The notes under the pieces: model-generated | What the model was told of the DNA's origin: nothing | The model's database searches: none | The model's input: the letters and a program-made list of their open reading frames with translations, nothing else | Source of the DNA: an uncultured Bacteroidales bacterium | GTDB lineage: Bacteria > Bacteroidota > Bacteroidia > Bacteroidales > WCHB1-69 | Length of the DNA stretch: 36,283 bases | Assembly: GCA_946186495.1 (NCBI GenBank) | Contig: CAMHNQ010000031.1 | Coordinates: 1-36,283, forward strand | Reading direction: 5' to 3' | Position numbers and translations under genes: made by a program | Shown here: positions 1-8,278 of the stretch, in pieces | Position numbering within the stretch: the first letter of the stretch is position 1 | How the letters are laid out: each line of letters opens with the position of its first letter

Positions 1-218
1 CAGAGACATTGGTGGGAATATCTGGGATAGCCGGCACAGAGTCCATCGTGATATACCCTGCGTCGTTGTTGAATGCAGAGACATTGGTGGGAATATCTGG
101 GATAGCCGGCACAGAGTCCATCGTGATATATCCTGCGTCGTTGTTGAAGGCACTCACGTTCGCGGGGATTTCGGGGACCTGCTCAAGGGTGATATAATTC
201 GCATCATTCGTTAATTCA
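1..218 (-). repeat. 75-bp coding tandem repeat
   Basis: Copies begin at 1 and 76 (period 75 bp, 25 codons) and differ at about two positions. A third, clearly diverged copy runs from 151 to about 218. The repeat is in frame inside the secreted protein gene and continues past the left edge, so the copy number is unknown. The near identity of the two leftmost copies suggests recent expansion or homogenisation. Confidence 0.85.
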
Positions 219-643
219 CCGACATTCTGCGGAACGTTTCCCGCCTTGGAGGCATACAGCGCATAGGGCACGCTCAGCAGCTGCTGGGTGGTCTTGATGG
301 TGTAGTCGTTGCCGCCGTTCGGGTCAATGTCCGTTTCCAGGAAATATGGGCCGTTTTCCCAGTCAATGTCTGCGAAACTGCCGTGTTGCACGCTGCCGCC
401 GCCGATGTTCACGGTAATCAGCCCATTGGCGTTGCTGGTGGTTACGTGCGATTCGGAATAGACGACATTGCCCATGGCGCTCCCATGCAGGATGTTCACG
501 CGGACACCCACTTGCGCGTTGGTTACCAAGCTGTTACTGGCATTGCGTACCATCGCTTGGTAAGTGAAGTGTTCTGGCGCCTGCGAGAACACGCTTGTGG
601 CGCAGAGCAGCAGAATTGAGATTAAGGTTGTGAAATGTTTCAT
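1..643 (-). CDS. Secreted protein with tandem 25-residue repeats, 3' end missing
   Basis: The reading frame opens with ATG at 641-643 and stays open to the left edge, so only about the first 214 residues are visible. An N-terminal signal peptide (MKHFTTLISILLLCATSVFS, then QAPE) is followed by an FTYQAMVRNA segment and an LLSVPYALYASKAG segment near residue 130-145. This pairing is common at the N-terminus of exported Bacteroidota proteins. After it the chain becomes repetitive: units with VSAFNNDAGYIT and DSVPAIPDIPTN recur every 25 residues, resembling the stalk repeats of tail-fibre-like or adhesin-like proteins. Two near-identical units plus a diverged first unit are present, and the repeat runs off the window. 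It lies 17 nt after the DUF5723-like gene and is probably the next gene of the same train. Secretion and an extended stalk are inferred; the function and the C-terminal domain (possibly a T9SS sorting domain) cannot be seen. Confidence 0.8.
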   Translation of the reverse strand, partial: MKHFTTLISILLLCATSVFSQAPEHFTYQAMVRNASNSLVTNAQVGVRVNILHGSAMGNVVYSESHVTTSNANGLITVNIGGGSVQHGSFADIDWENGPYFLETDIDPNGGNDYTIKTTQQLLSVPYALYASKAGNVPQNVGELTNDANYITLEQVPEIPANVSAFNNDAGYITMDSVPAIPDIPTNVSAFNNDAGYITMDSVPAIPDIPTNVS

Positions 644-660
644 GAGTCTGTTCTATGTTT

Positions 661-2100
661 TTATTTCTTTTTTGGAGCCTCCTTCTTCGTTTTCGGGTTC
701 TTCGTGCGCCAATTCTTGAAGTGGCCCCAGTTGAAGACGAGGCCCACGGTGGCGGTCAGCTGCGAGGCATCCTGATAGGCCATGGCCGCCACAAGGTTCT
801 GGGTGCCGGCGTAGAGGTTCAGGTAGCCGAGGTTTAGCCCTAAGCCAACCCCCAGGTTGTCGAAGGACATACGTTGCATGGTATAGGCCACGCAGACGTC
901 AATCATGTTGAAGAAGCAGCCGTCATAGGCGACCGTGAGGGATGGTTGGACATAATTACTGGCAAAACGGAACTGTGCCGCCGCACTCAGCCGGTGATGC
1001 TTCGCAAACTCCCAGTCGCCTTGCATCACGACACGCATCGGGGTGGCTGTGTAGTAGGCGCCGGTCGGGGTGACAGCCAGCGGGAAATAGTAGGCCAGCG
1101 TGTCCAACAGTTCGTTCAGGTTCCCGCCGTCAATCAAGGTTTCGATGTCGGATCGGGTAAGGCCGGCGAACACCATGCTGCCGTCCTCGTAAAAGCGTCC
1201 GGCATCGTGCAGTACGCTGGTCATCTGGGTGGTGGAGGTGCGCCAGCCGATGTAGCCGAGGTCAAGTACGCTCAGGGAGACGCTCACTTGCGGCAGTGGC
1301 TTGAAGGTGAATCCCAGGTCCAGCCCTACGCCCCAATTCTTGAACATGTTCCCGGTGATGTCGCTGACATTGGTCGAATACTCCAAATTGAATCCGTTCT
1401 CCTTGTCGAAAGTGAGGTTGTAAGGCATGATGGCCGCCGCCCGCACATCCGCGTTATAGGTCATGGCGAGGTCGTAGGTGACGGGGTCTGTGGTGAGGAC
1501 CGCGTTGACCTTGTTGGCGCGGAGGTTGGCGATGCCGAACAGCACCTTGGGCCGGATACCCCAGGCCATCTTGTCGTTGATTTCGTGGCGGAGGCTTATC
1601 CCCAGCTCCTGGTAGGCGTTCACGTTGGCGGTGATGTTCATGTCGGCGGGTTTCTCAGTGTAGGCCATGTTTCCATACACGGGCAGTCCGAAAAGTGCCT
1701 TTGAATAGCGTACGTCGGTGTTGACGCGCAGGCGGTGGTCAACCGTCACGAAGACCTTGCCCGTGCGGAAACCGAATCCCCATAGCTCGACGGCGGAGTT
1801 GACGCCGAGGTAGTTGTTCTTGGCCAGACTGTTGACGAACTTGGTAGGGGTAAGAGTCACGGGATAACCCTCCTCGTCAGTTTCAAAAAGCTTCTTGTAT
1901 CGGATGGAACCCAGGTTGCCGCCGACGTGCACCATGCCGCCGGGAAGGCTCACGTAGCCGTTGTAGATGGATTCACAGGAGGGGTTGTCCATGTTCTGGA
2001 AAGGGGAGAGACGCATGAAATGGGTCACGTCAAGGTTTTGGCTCCAGGCGGTGGTGAGGAGGCATGCGACCGTGCAGAAAAGGGCGATTGTCTTTTTCAT
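661..2100 (-). CDS. DUF5723-like outer-membrane beta-barrel protein
   Basis: This is a 479-residue protein with a clear signal peptide (cleavage probably after TTAWS, about residue 20). The mature chain has alternating hydrophobic strands, many Tyr, Phe and Gly residues, and an N-terminal FMRLSPFQNMDNPSCES-type segment, as in the DUF5723 family of Bacteroidota outer-membrane proteins. The C-terminal 20 or so residues are a basic tail (KTKKEAPKKK) rather than a closing aromatic strand, which is slightly unusual for a barrel. It sits 15 nt downstream of a lipoprotein gene; lipoprotein/DUF5723 pairs are a familiar arrangement. A role as an envelope partner of the upstream phospho-signalling genes is inferred only from operon position. 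A PorP- or FadL-like barrel would be the alternative family. Confidence 0.7.
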   Translation of the reverse strand: MKKTIALFCTVACLLTTAWSQNLDVTHFMRLSPFQNMDNPSCESIYNGYVSLPGGMVHVGGNLGSIRYKKLFETDEEGYPVTLTPTKFVNSLAKNNYLGVNSAVELWGFGFRTGKVFVTVDHRLRVNTDVRYSKALFGLPVYGNMAYTEKPADMNITANVNAYQELGISLRHEINDKMAWGIRPKVLFGIANLRANKVNAVLTTDPVTYDLAMTYNADVRAAAIMPYNLTFDKENGFNLEYSTNVSDITGNMFKNWGVGLDLGFTFKPLPQVSVSLSVLDLGYIGWRTSTTQMTSVLHDAGRFYEDGSMVFAGLTRSDIETLIDGGNLNELLDTLAYYFPLAVTPTGAYYTATPMRVVMQGDWEFAKHHRLSAAAQFRFASNYVQPSLTVAYDGCFFNMIDVCVAYTMQRMSFDNLGVGLGLNLGYLNLYAGTQNLVAAMAYQDASQLTATVGLVFNWGHFKNWRTKNPKTKKEAPKKK

Positions 2101-2115
2101 AGGGACACGTTTTCG

Positions 2116-3684
2116 TTATAGTTCGACCAATTGGTTCACGTCCATGTTAAAGCGTCCCGAAAGGTGCACCCCGAGTGACTGGCTGGACTTGATGGTGACG
2201 GGGCCGCCGTCGGTGTGCACTTTCGCCCGCAGGATGATGTTGTCGCATGAAAGCATGCGTTGTACCGCCGCGATGTCCTCCTTGGCGGCAAACAGGGCGG
2301 TCTCGCGCGGATAGCCGTTCACGGCGCTCAATACGGTGCGTGGTTCGGTGAAGAGACTGTCCCTCACCGTCCCGGTGGCGGAGTCGTAGAAGTAGGCTTG
2401 CATTTGGAAATTCAGCGGGAGGCCGTTGTTAAGCCCTAAGCGGAGGAGGAGGTTCGAGAATGCCGGCTCGTCCGGGATGTCGATGTTGCCAAGCGGGATA
2501 GTGTCGCGGTAGACCACCTCGTCGATGGAGAGGCGGAGGGGCAGGGTGACCAGAAACCGGAGATGAATGAGCTGGTCGGTCCTGAACACAAGCGTCGGGG
2601 AGTCCATTCCTTGGGGATTGATGGTGGCGTCGCCGCTCAACCTGAAATGGTCGAAGTCGGCGGAGAGCATGACAGAGGGTGCCAAAGGCAGAGACACCGG
2701 GGTGAACTGGCCGGTGGCAGCGGGAAGGTAAATGTTGGCAGGGCTGGCGGCGATGAGCGAGGAGGTGACTCCCGGACCGGACAGGGCGGCTACATTCAGC
2801 GAAATGCTCCCGTCAACCGGGAAGGAGTTCATGAATTCGCAAGTGACCTCGGGGTTCATGAGGGTGAGGCTTCCGGTGACATACTTCTTCAGGAAGTCCA
2901 AGTTGAAGTCCCACTCCTGGTCGAATGGAAGGGCCACGGGGGCGAATTTCCCCCGGATTTCTTCGAAGCGGATCTCACTGAAAGAGACTTGGTAGGAGAA
3001 AGAGAGAGTACTGGGAAGCGTGGCGGATGTCACCTGCGCCCGCACTTCCAGGAAGATTTGCACTTCGTTGTCGTCGGTCACCAGCTCGTAGCCGTCAAGG
3101 TGGAAAGTTTCGTGGTATTCTCCGTTCGAGGTGTTGGCGTTGATTACGAACATCTGCCCGGCGGCGTTTGTCAGCTGTGGGGAGTAGGCTGTCACGCGCA
3201 CAGGGAACGACAGGTTGTAGCTCACGTTCAGGTCGATGGTGCCTGACCCCACCTTGGCCGAGTAGATCACCACGTCTTGGTCGGGGAACTTCACCGGCAG
3301 GGTGTCGCTGAACAGGACGACCTCGCCCACGTTGGGGATGGTTATCGAAGATGAGGGGAAAGTTTCGGAACCGCTCACCTGAAGGGGTACGTTTAGGTAG
3401 GAGTCGAGGTATCGGGAAGCCGACACGACAGAGTCGATTTCGTACTCGTAGCGGATCTCCAGCGTGCCGTCATCCCCCACATGGAGGAACTCCGGATTCT
3501 CTGCCATGTTCAATATGTCCTCGATGGTATATCGGGCGTTCAGCAGGGGGACACCCCATTCCCCCTCGCACTCCATTCCGCTCAGTCGGGAGAAGTCAAA
3601 GGCGTTTGGGTTATGGCAGCCGTTTAGAAATAGTATGCAAGCGAATAATAATGTGTAAGTTAGTACTCTTTGTTTTTTTATCAT
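2116..3684 (-). CDS. Large predicted lipoprotein, unknown function
   Basis: The protein is 522 residues with a lipoprotein signal (basic MIKKQR start, hydrophobic core, then LNGC with the lipidated Cys at residue 23). The rest is rich in beta-strand-like segments, without a catalytic motif I recognise. The start ATG lies one base beyond the TGA of the upstream TPR-like gene (TGA-C-ATG), so translation is probably coupled. It is followed after 15 nt by the DUF5723-like barrel gene. A lipoprotein partner of that barrel, probably in the outer membrane facing the periplasm or surface, is the simplest reading. This is an inference from context, not from a recognised domain. Confidence 0.7.
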   Translation of the reverse strand: MIKKQRVLTYTLLFACILFLNGCHNPNAFDFSRLSGMECEGEWGVPLLNARYTIEDILNMAENPEFLHVGDDGTLEIRYEYEIDSVVSASRYLDSYLNVPLQVSGSETFPSSSITIPNVGEVVLFSDTLPVKFPDQDVVIYSAKVGSGTIDLNVSYNLSFPVRVTAYSPQLTNAAGQMFVINANTSNGEYHETFHLDGYELVTDDNEVQIFLEVRAQVTSATLPSTLSFSYQVSFSEIRFEEIRGKFAPVALPFDQEWDFNLDFLKKYVTGSLTLMNPEVTCEFMNSFPVDGSISLNVAALSGPGVTSSLIAASPANIYLPAATGQFTPVSLPLAPSVMLSADFDHFRLSGDATINPQGMDSPTLVFRTDQLIHLRFLVTLPLRLSIDEVVYRDTIPLGNIDIPDEPAFSNLLLRLGLNNGLPLNFQMQAYFYDSATGTVRDSLFTEPRTVLSAVNGYPRETALFAAKEDIAAVQRMLSCDNIILRAKVHTDGGPVTIKSSQSLGVHLSGRFNMDVNQLVEL

Positions 3685-3685
3685 G

Positions 3686-5536
3686 TCACTTTATTTTGTA
3701 ATTATACTGAATCAACGGTGTCTTGGACGACGGGTCATAGAACGCGCCAACAGCCCATTTCTTATATTTGTTCTGTCGGGAAAGGTTCACGGAACCCCGG
3801 ATGAGGGTGTAAAGCACGTCCGTCACATAGACGACGGCGGCCACCCCCGCGAATGCGTAGGAGGTCCAGTAGGCCACTTGGTGGGGCTGCCCCTGCTCCA
3901 TGGCGTCGAAGTATTCCTTTTTCTCGAATTTGAACAGGTTCTTCAGATCCATGGATTTTTTGTCAAGGGCATAGTAGCGAAGTCCGAGGGCGGCGGCGGT
4001 CGAACCGAAGAAGACCACTGTGGTGCCGATGCCCAGCTGCTCGCCGTAAGTCACGCGATGGCGGCCCAGACCCGGCACGATCATGGAGAGGAAGACGTTG
4101 GCGGGGCCGCCGGTGCCGCTGTACTTCACCAGATGGAATCCCGAGCTGGAAGAGTTGTCTATCTGAGAGACCGACTGCTTGAAGTAGAAAGTGCCGTAGA
4201 GGAAAGGCTTGCTGGCGGACGACAGGACGGTCCGGCGCACGGTGTCCTCCGTCTTGTTGATGAACGCCTCTAACGGCCCCACACCGATCATCGGCAACTT
4301 CTCGATCAGCTTCTTCGGCTTGCGCTTCACGGTAGAGATGGCGCTCTCCACACTGATGACATAATCGTAGGAGGCCTTGGCGGTCACCTCTTGCCCCCAG
4401 TAGGTCATGGCGGGCAGTTTGAGACGGGCCTGCAGAATCTCCCTCTTGATGGTGTTTGTCACAAGGGTGTCTTCCTGTCTCTTGTCTACGACAACGTCCA
4501 TCTCCCCTTTCGGGAAGACAATCAGGCCCACCGTCAAAGTGTCGGTTGGGATGTCTTGGAAATGGAGCAGGGCGTGGTGCAGCAGTTTTGTGAGGTCGTC
4601 GTGCATGTCGTCATATGCCAGGCTGTTCAACGTGGAGTAGTCGAGAATGTCGTCTCCGATGTTGATGATGCGATCCACAGTGTCGAGGCGATGTTTCCAT
4701 AGGATGACGCCCGGTTTCCAGCCAAGGGTGTCGGACATCTCGATGGCCATGGTCAGTTCCTGCTTGGCCAATTCCCATTCGTGCGCGCGGTAGTATTCGT
4801 CGGCTTGCCGGGCATAGTCGAACATCTCCTCCACATATTGCAGATATTCAGCCTTGTCGGCGAAGGCTTTCACCTGTTCCTCGTCCACGAGCTTGTTGTC
4901 GTTGCCATAGGTCAACACTGACTCGTACTGCTGGAGGGCGTCGTGGATTTGCCCCTCATATTCCGACTTCTTGGCTATGGCCAGCAACTCGTTGAAACGC
5001 AGTTTCTTGTTCTTCTGCTCTTTGTATTGGAGTTCGGAGATGATTTCGTCGCTGAGGTGTAGGTCGCGGCCGAAGGCGATGGCGGTCTGGTAGTTGTTGA
5101 CGGCGCATTCGAAATCTTTCTTGTTCGCGCATTCCATGGCGGCTGACTCCACGTCGTAGAAGCGCTTCACCTTGAAGGAGTCCTGGTGTACCAGCACGTT
5201 CACGACCGTGTCGATGTTGATGTGCCGTTCAATGACGGTGTCTCGGACGACGATGGCCGCCACCTCGACATTGGCCTTGGCCGTCTTGGGCTTGTAGATG
5301 GGCTTCCACAGTTTCAGCAGGCGGTCGGCCTCTTTCTTGCAGTTTTCGGGAGCGTTGCTGCTTTTGATGTTGTTCAGTTGCTTGCGGGCCTCGTCCAACT
5401 GTTTCTTGTCATAGGATTTCTTGTACCGCTCGTATATCCGCCCTGCAGCCTGGATGCGGTCGGAACAGTCTTGGGCATATGCGGTGCAGAAGGAGACACC
5501 GAGAATCATCAATAATAAAAGCGTGATTTTTTTCAT
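3686..5536 (-). CDS. TPR-like envelope protein with C-terminal membrane segments
   Basis: This 616-residue protein has a signal peptide (MKKITLLLLMILGVSFCTAYA, then QDC). Residues about 25-300 are helix-rich with TPR-like features: a DFECAVNNYQTAIAFG segment, a QIHDALQQYESVLTYGN segment, and a YYRAHEWELAKQELTMAIEM segment. A strand-rich middle domain follows. The last 150 residues contain a MIVPGLGRHRVTYGEQLG motif and two hydrophobic stretches (about 500-525 and 565-590), resembling the DUF5683-type tail of other Bacteroidota proteins. TPR arrays usually scaffold protein complexes, so a periplasmic scaffold anchored by its C-terminus is plausible. It is 15 nt from the kinase gene before it and 1 nt from the lipoprotein gene after it, placing it firmly inside the operon. 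The exact topology is uncertain. Confidence 0.65.
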   Translation of the reverse strand: MKKITLLLLMILGVSFCTAYAQDCSDRIQAAGRIYERYKKSYDKKQLDEARKQLNNIKSSNAPENCKKEADRLLKLWKPIYKPKTAKANVEVAAIVVRDTVIERHINIDTVVNVLVHQDSFKVKRFYDVESAAMECANKKDFECAVNNYQTAIAFGRDLHLSDEIISELQYKEQKNKKLRFNELLAIAKKSEYEGQIHDALQQYESVLTYGNDNKLVDEEQVKAFADKAEYLQYVEEMFDYARQADEYYRAHEWELAKQELTMAIEMSDTLGWKPGVILWKHRLDTVDRIINIGDDILDYSTLNSLAYDDMHDDLTKLLHHALLHFQDIPTDTLTVGLIVFPKGEMDVVVDKRQEDTLVTNTIKREILQARLKLPAMTYWGQEVTAKASYDYVISVESAISTVKRKPKKLIEKLPMIGVGPLEAFINKTEDTVRRTVLSSASKPFLYGTFYFKQSVSQIDNSSSSGFHLVKYSGTGGPANVFLSMIVPGLGRHRVTYGEQLGIGTTVVFFGSTAAALGLRYYALDKKSMDLKNLFKFEKKEYFDAMEQGQPHQVAYWTSYAFAGVAAVVYVTDVLYTLIRGSVNLSRQNKYKKWAVGAFYDPSSKTPLIQYNYKIK

Positions 5537-5551
5537 ATCTTTATGTTTTTT

Positions 5552-6943
5552 TTATTCGACATATCTGTATTGTATGGAGTCTATCAGGGTTTGCACTTCG
5601 CCGGTGTTGGTGATGCTCTTGGCCATGTCCAAGTAGCTCATCACGTATTTTCGGAGCTCATTGTCATAGAATGCGCCGGAGTAGTTGTTCTTGGCCTCGT
5701 TCAGGCAGTAGTCATAAATCTGGCCTCTCAGCTGCTGGATGCTGTCCGAGTAGTCGGAGGTGCTGAACTCCGGATTCAGGCGGGCACTGTCGAGCAGGAT
5801 GACCGCCTTGCCGAATCGGTCAAGCTGGCCTTGGGTGTTGTTCACGCCCTGCCGGTAAAGCCGGGTCGCTTGCCGGTAGTAGGCCAGCGAGGTTTCGTAG
5901 GGGGTGGCCGTCTTGTCGTGTCTCTTTTTGGCGGAGAAGCCCCAAACAAGTCCCAGTGCAGTCGCGGCGATGAGGATGGCGGCCGCCGCGCCGATGGCGA
6001 GCCCTTTCCGTGACTTCGCGCCGGAGGGGGTCGGCGGGGCTGGGGGAGGGGCCGGCTGTTGTGAGCCGCTGACGTGGATGGACGAGAGTTTCACGTTTCC
6101 CGTGGCGGAGCGTACGTTCCCTGTGGTGAAGAAGGCGATTTTGTCGGCGGCAAACTGCTCAAGGTCGGCGGCGAACGGCCGGTTGGCGGGCTGGTAGGAG
6201 AGGCACTGGGTGACGATCTCCTTCAGGTCGTCGGAGAAGTTGCCGGGGAGGGCGGGGATTTCGGATTCTTCAAACTGGGCCTCGCCGCCTTTCCCACCGA
6301 AGGGCAGGTGGCCGGTGAGCAGTTCGTAGAGGGAGGCTCCCAACGCCCATATGTCGCTGGCCACCAATGGGATTGTGCCTCCCTGAAATTTCTCGGGGGG
6401 CATGTAGGGCCGCGTGCCTTGCACGGTGGATTTGCCCTCTGCGGACTGTCCCAGAAGGTGACGGACGTTCGAGCTGATGCCGAAGTCCGTGATGATAAAG
6501 CTGTTGCCGTCAAGGAGGACGTTGGCGGGCTTGATGTCCTGGTGGATGATGGGGGGCTGGTGCTCGTGTAGGCAGGCCAGGCCGCCGGCCACGTCGTGGA
6601 GGAACTGCCAGGCCTTGCGTTCGCTGCAGTTGCCGAGCATGTCCTCCGCCGACCCGTTGTTGTAGAAGGGCATCACCAGGTAGGGATGACCTACGCAGAC
6701 ACCGAAATAGGTGTATTTCAGCAGATTGGGATGGTTCAGGTTGTAGACTAACGCAAACTCGTTGCGGAAAATCTCGATGCCCGACTCGTCGAGTTGCGCG
6801 GTGGGCAGGAACACCTTGAGCACGAGGGTGAGCTGCGCGGAGGTGTCCTCCACGAGCCAGACCTCTGAAAACCCTCCTTCGCCAAGCTTCTTCAGCAGCT
6901 TGTATCGTCCGTCAAAAAGGTAGCCTTGTTGTAATGTTGCCAT
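5552..6943 (-). CDS. Membrane-anchored Ser/Thr protein kinase (Hanks type, HQD loop)
   Basis: The 463-residue protein starts with a full kinase domain (about 14-270): glycine loop LGEGGFSEVW (20-29), ATP-anchoring Lys43 in VLKVF, catalytic loop HQDIKPANVLL with Asp136, TDFG with Asp153, and a PPEKF segment in place of APE (Ala to Pro). The Arg that normally precedes the catalytic Asp is Gln, making it a non-RD kinase. A proline-rich linker (about 295-308) leads to one transmembrane helix (about 315-336) and a C-terminal, probably periplasmic, helical region of about 125 residues that may be TPR-like. It would therefore sense or contact something outside the membrane and phosphorylate Ser or Thr in the cytoplasm. 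It is a paralogue of the next upstream gene, 43 nt away, with a different periplasmic tail. Confidence 0.93.
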   Translation of the reverse strand: MATLQQGYLFDGRYKLLKKLGEGGFSEVWLVEDTSAQLTLVLKVFLPTAQLDESGIEIFRNEFALVYNLNHPNLLKYTYFGVCVGHPYLVMPFYNNGSAEDMLGNCSERKAWQFLHDVAGGLACLHEHQPPIIHQDIKPANVLLDGNSFIITDFGISSNVRHLLGQSAEGKSTVQGTRPYMPPEKFQGGTIPLVASDIWALGASLYELLTGHLPFGGKGGEAQFEESEIPALPGNFSDDLKEIVTQCLSYQPANRPFAADLEQFAADKIAFFTTGNVRSATGNVKLSSIHVSGSQQPAPPPAPPTPSGAKSRKGLAIGAAAAILIAATALGLVWGFSAKKRHDKTATPYETSLAYYRQATRLYRQGVNNTQGQLDRFGKAVILLDSARLNPEFSTSDYSDSIQQLRGQIYDYCLNEAKNNYSGAFYDNELRKYVMSYLDMAKSITNTGEVQTLIDSIQYRYVE

Positions 6944-6986
6944 GTCTTTTCTATTTCTTCAAGATTTTTGTAATGGTCCTTGTTTT

Positions 6987-8249
6987 TTAAAACATATAAT
7001 CTTTTTTAATTTCATCAGAATTGTTTGATGTTCCACTGCCTTGTTGTTCTTGATAATTGTCATGGATGACAGGATTCTCATTGAGATTTTTAACTTTTGT
7101 ATCTTTACACTTTTTGACTGATTTTTTGGTGTTTTCTTGTTTGGATTCTGTTTTGCCATTTGGTTGATACTGTAATGCTGTCGTTGCGATCTTTTTCGGA
7201 GATACTGGTTGCTTGTCGGTAGTTCGAAAGGTGATCGCGGCTACAGCTACAGCCATGAGAGCGACAACAGCGACGGAGATAAGCCACGGGAGGAAATTTC
7301 GTACCCTACTTGGTTCGAGGGAAGCTTTGAAAGAATCTCTGGCATTAGTGTTATGATAATAATAAGATGATGTCCCACCCTGTGCATGATTCCCTGATGT
7401 GGTACGAGTGTATGCCTTTTCATAGGAACAATAGGTGGCAGGGTTCAGTTTCTTCTCGGCATATTCTTCCAACATACGTGCAGTCGGACGTTGCTCAGGA
7501 GAGCAAGACAAACAGCTTGTCAGAACATTCCACATATCATACGAGATATGTGCAGGGCGAGCAGGCAAATCAATGCCTTTAAGCTGGTTTTCGCCACCTC
7601 GGTTTCCAAAAGGGAAGCTGTCAGTGAGCAACTCGTAAATCGACACGCCAAGGGACCAGATGTCATTTTCGGCAATAATTTGCGGGTTATTCTTGAATTT
7701 CTCTGGTGCCATATAGGGAAGGGTGCCTTGCACAGTGCTATTTCTTCCTCCTATGAACAGACTATGCATATTCGCACTGATGCCGAAATCAGTAATGATG
7801 AAGTTACCGTCTCCGTCAAGCAATACATTGGCGGGTTTGATGTCCTGGTGAATAATGGCGGGCCGTTGGGCATGCAGGCAGGCAAGGCCAGAGGCTACAT
7901 CGCGAAGATAACGCCAGGCCATCGTCTCAGAACATTTTCCTGCCAAATACTCTGCCGATCCCGCCTCATAGTAAGGCATTAACAAATACGGATAATCTAT
8001 ACAGACTCCAAAATAACTGTATTTCAAAAGATTGGGATGATTTATGTTGTAAACAAGCTTAAATTCTTCCCGGAAGAGTCCAACGGTAGTGTTGTCCAAT
8101 TGTGCACAGGGGAGGAATATCTTGAGTACTTGTTTAATGCCAACTCCTGTATCTTCCACAAGCCAAACCTCTGAATAGCCACCTTCTCCTAACTTTCGTA
8201 GGAGTTGATAGCGGTTGTTAAACAGATATCCTTGTCGTAGTTGCGGCAT
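6987..8249 (-). CDS. Membrane-anchored Ser/Thr protein kinase, paralogue (HQD loop)
   Basis: This 420-residue kinase is clearly related to its downstream neighbour over the whole catalytic domain. Visible motifs are LGEGGYSEVW (20-29), Lys43, HQDIKPANVLL with Asp136, TDFG with Asp154, and APEKF (181-185). Like its paralogue it has Gln in place of the HRD Arg. A Ser/Tyr/Asn-rich linker precedes one transmembrane helix (about 319-341). The tail outside the membrane (342-420) is short, polar and rich in Lys, Gln and Asn, and lacks the helical domain of the paralogue, so the two kinases probably answer different inputs. Its DNA is AT-richer than the other kinase gene, notably in the 3' third, which hints at a different history after duplication. 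It lies 29 nt after the PP2C gene. Confidence 0.93.
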   Translation of the reverse strand: MPQLRQGYLFNNRYQLLRKLGEGGYSEVWLVEDTGVGIKQVLKIFLPCAQLDNTTVGLFREEFKLVYNINHPNLLKYSYFGVCIDYPYLLMPYYEAGSAEYLAGKCSETMAWRYLRDVASGLACLHAQRPAIIHQDIKPANVLLDGDGNFIITDFGISANMHSLFIGGRNSTVQGTLPYMAPEKFKNNPQIIAENDIWSLGVSIYELLTDSFPFGNRGGENQLKGIDLPARPAHISYDMWNVLTSCLSCSPEQRPTARMLEEYAEKKLNPATYCSYEKAYTRTTSGNHAQGGTSSYYYHNTNARDSFKASLEPSRVRNFLPWLISVAVVALMAVAVAAITFRTTDKQPVSPKKIATTALQYQPNGKTESKQENTKKSVKKCKDTKVKNLNENPVIHDNYQEQQGSGTSNNSDEIKKDYMF

Positions 8250-8278
8250 AATAGTCTAAACTTAGTGGGTTTTGACTT

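Noticed and set aside
874..1704. Plus-strand frame of 276 codons opposite the DUF5723-like gene
   Set aside because: Composition (Gly/Val/His-rich) is typical of the antisense of a GC-rich gene; no domain or start context.
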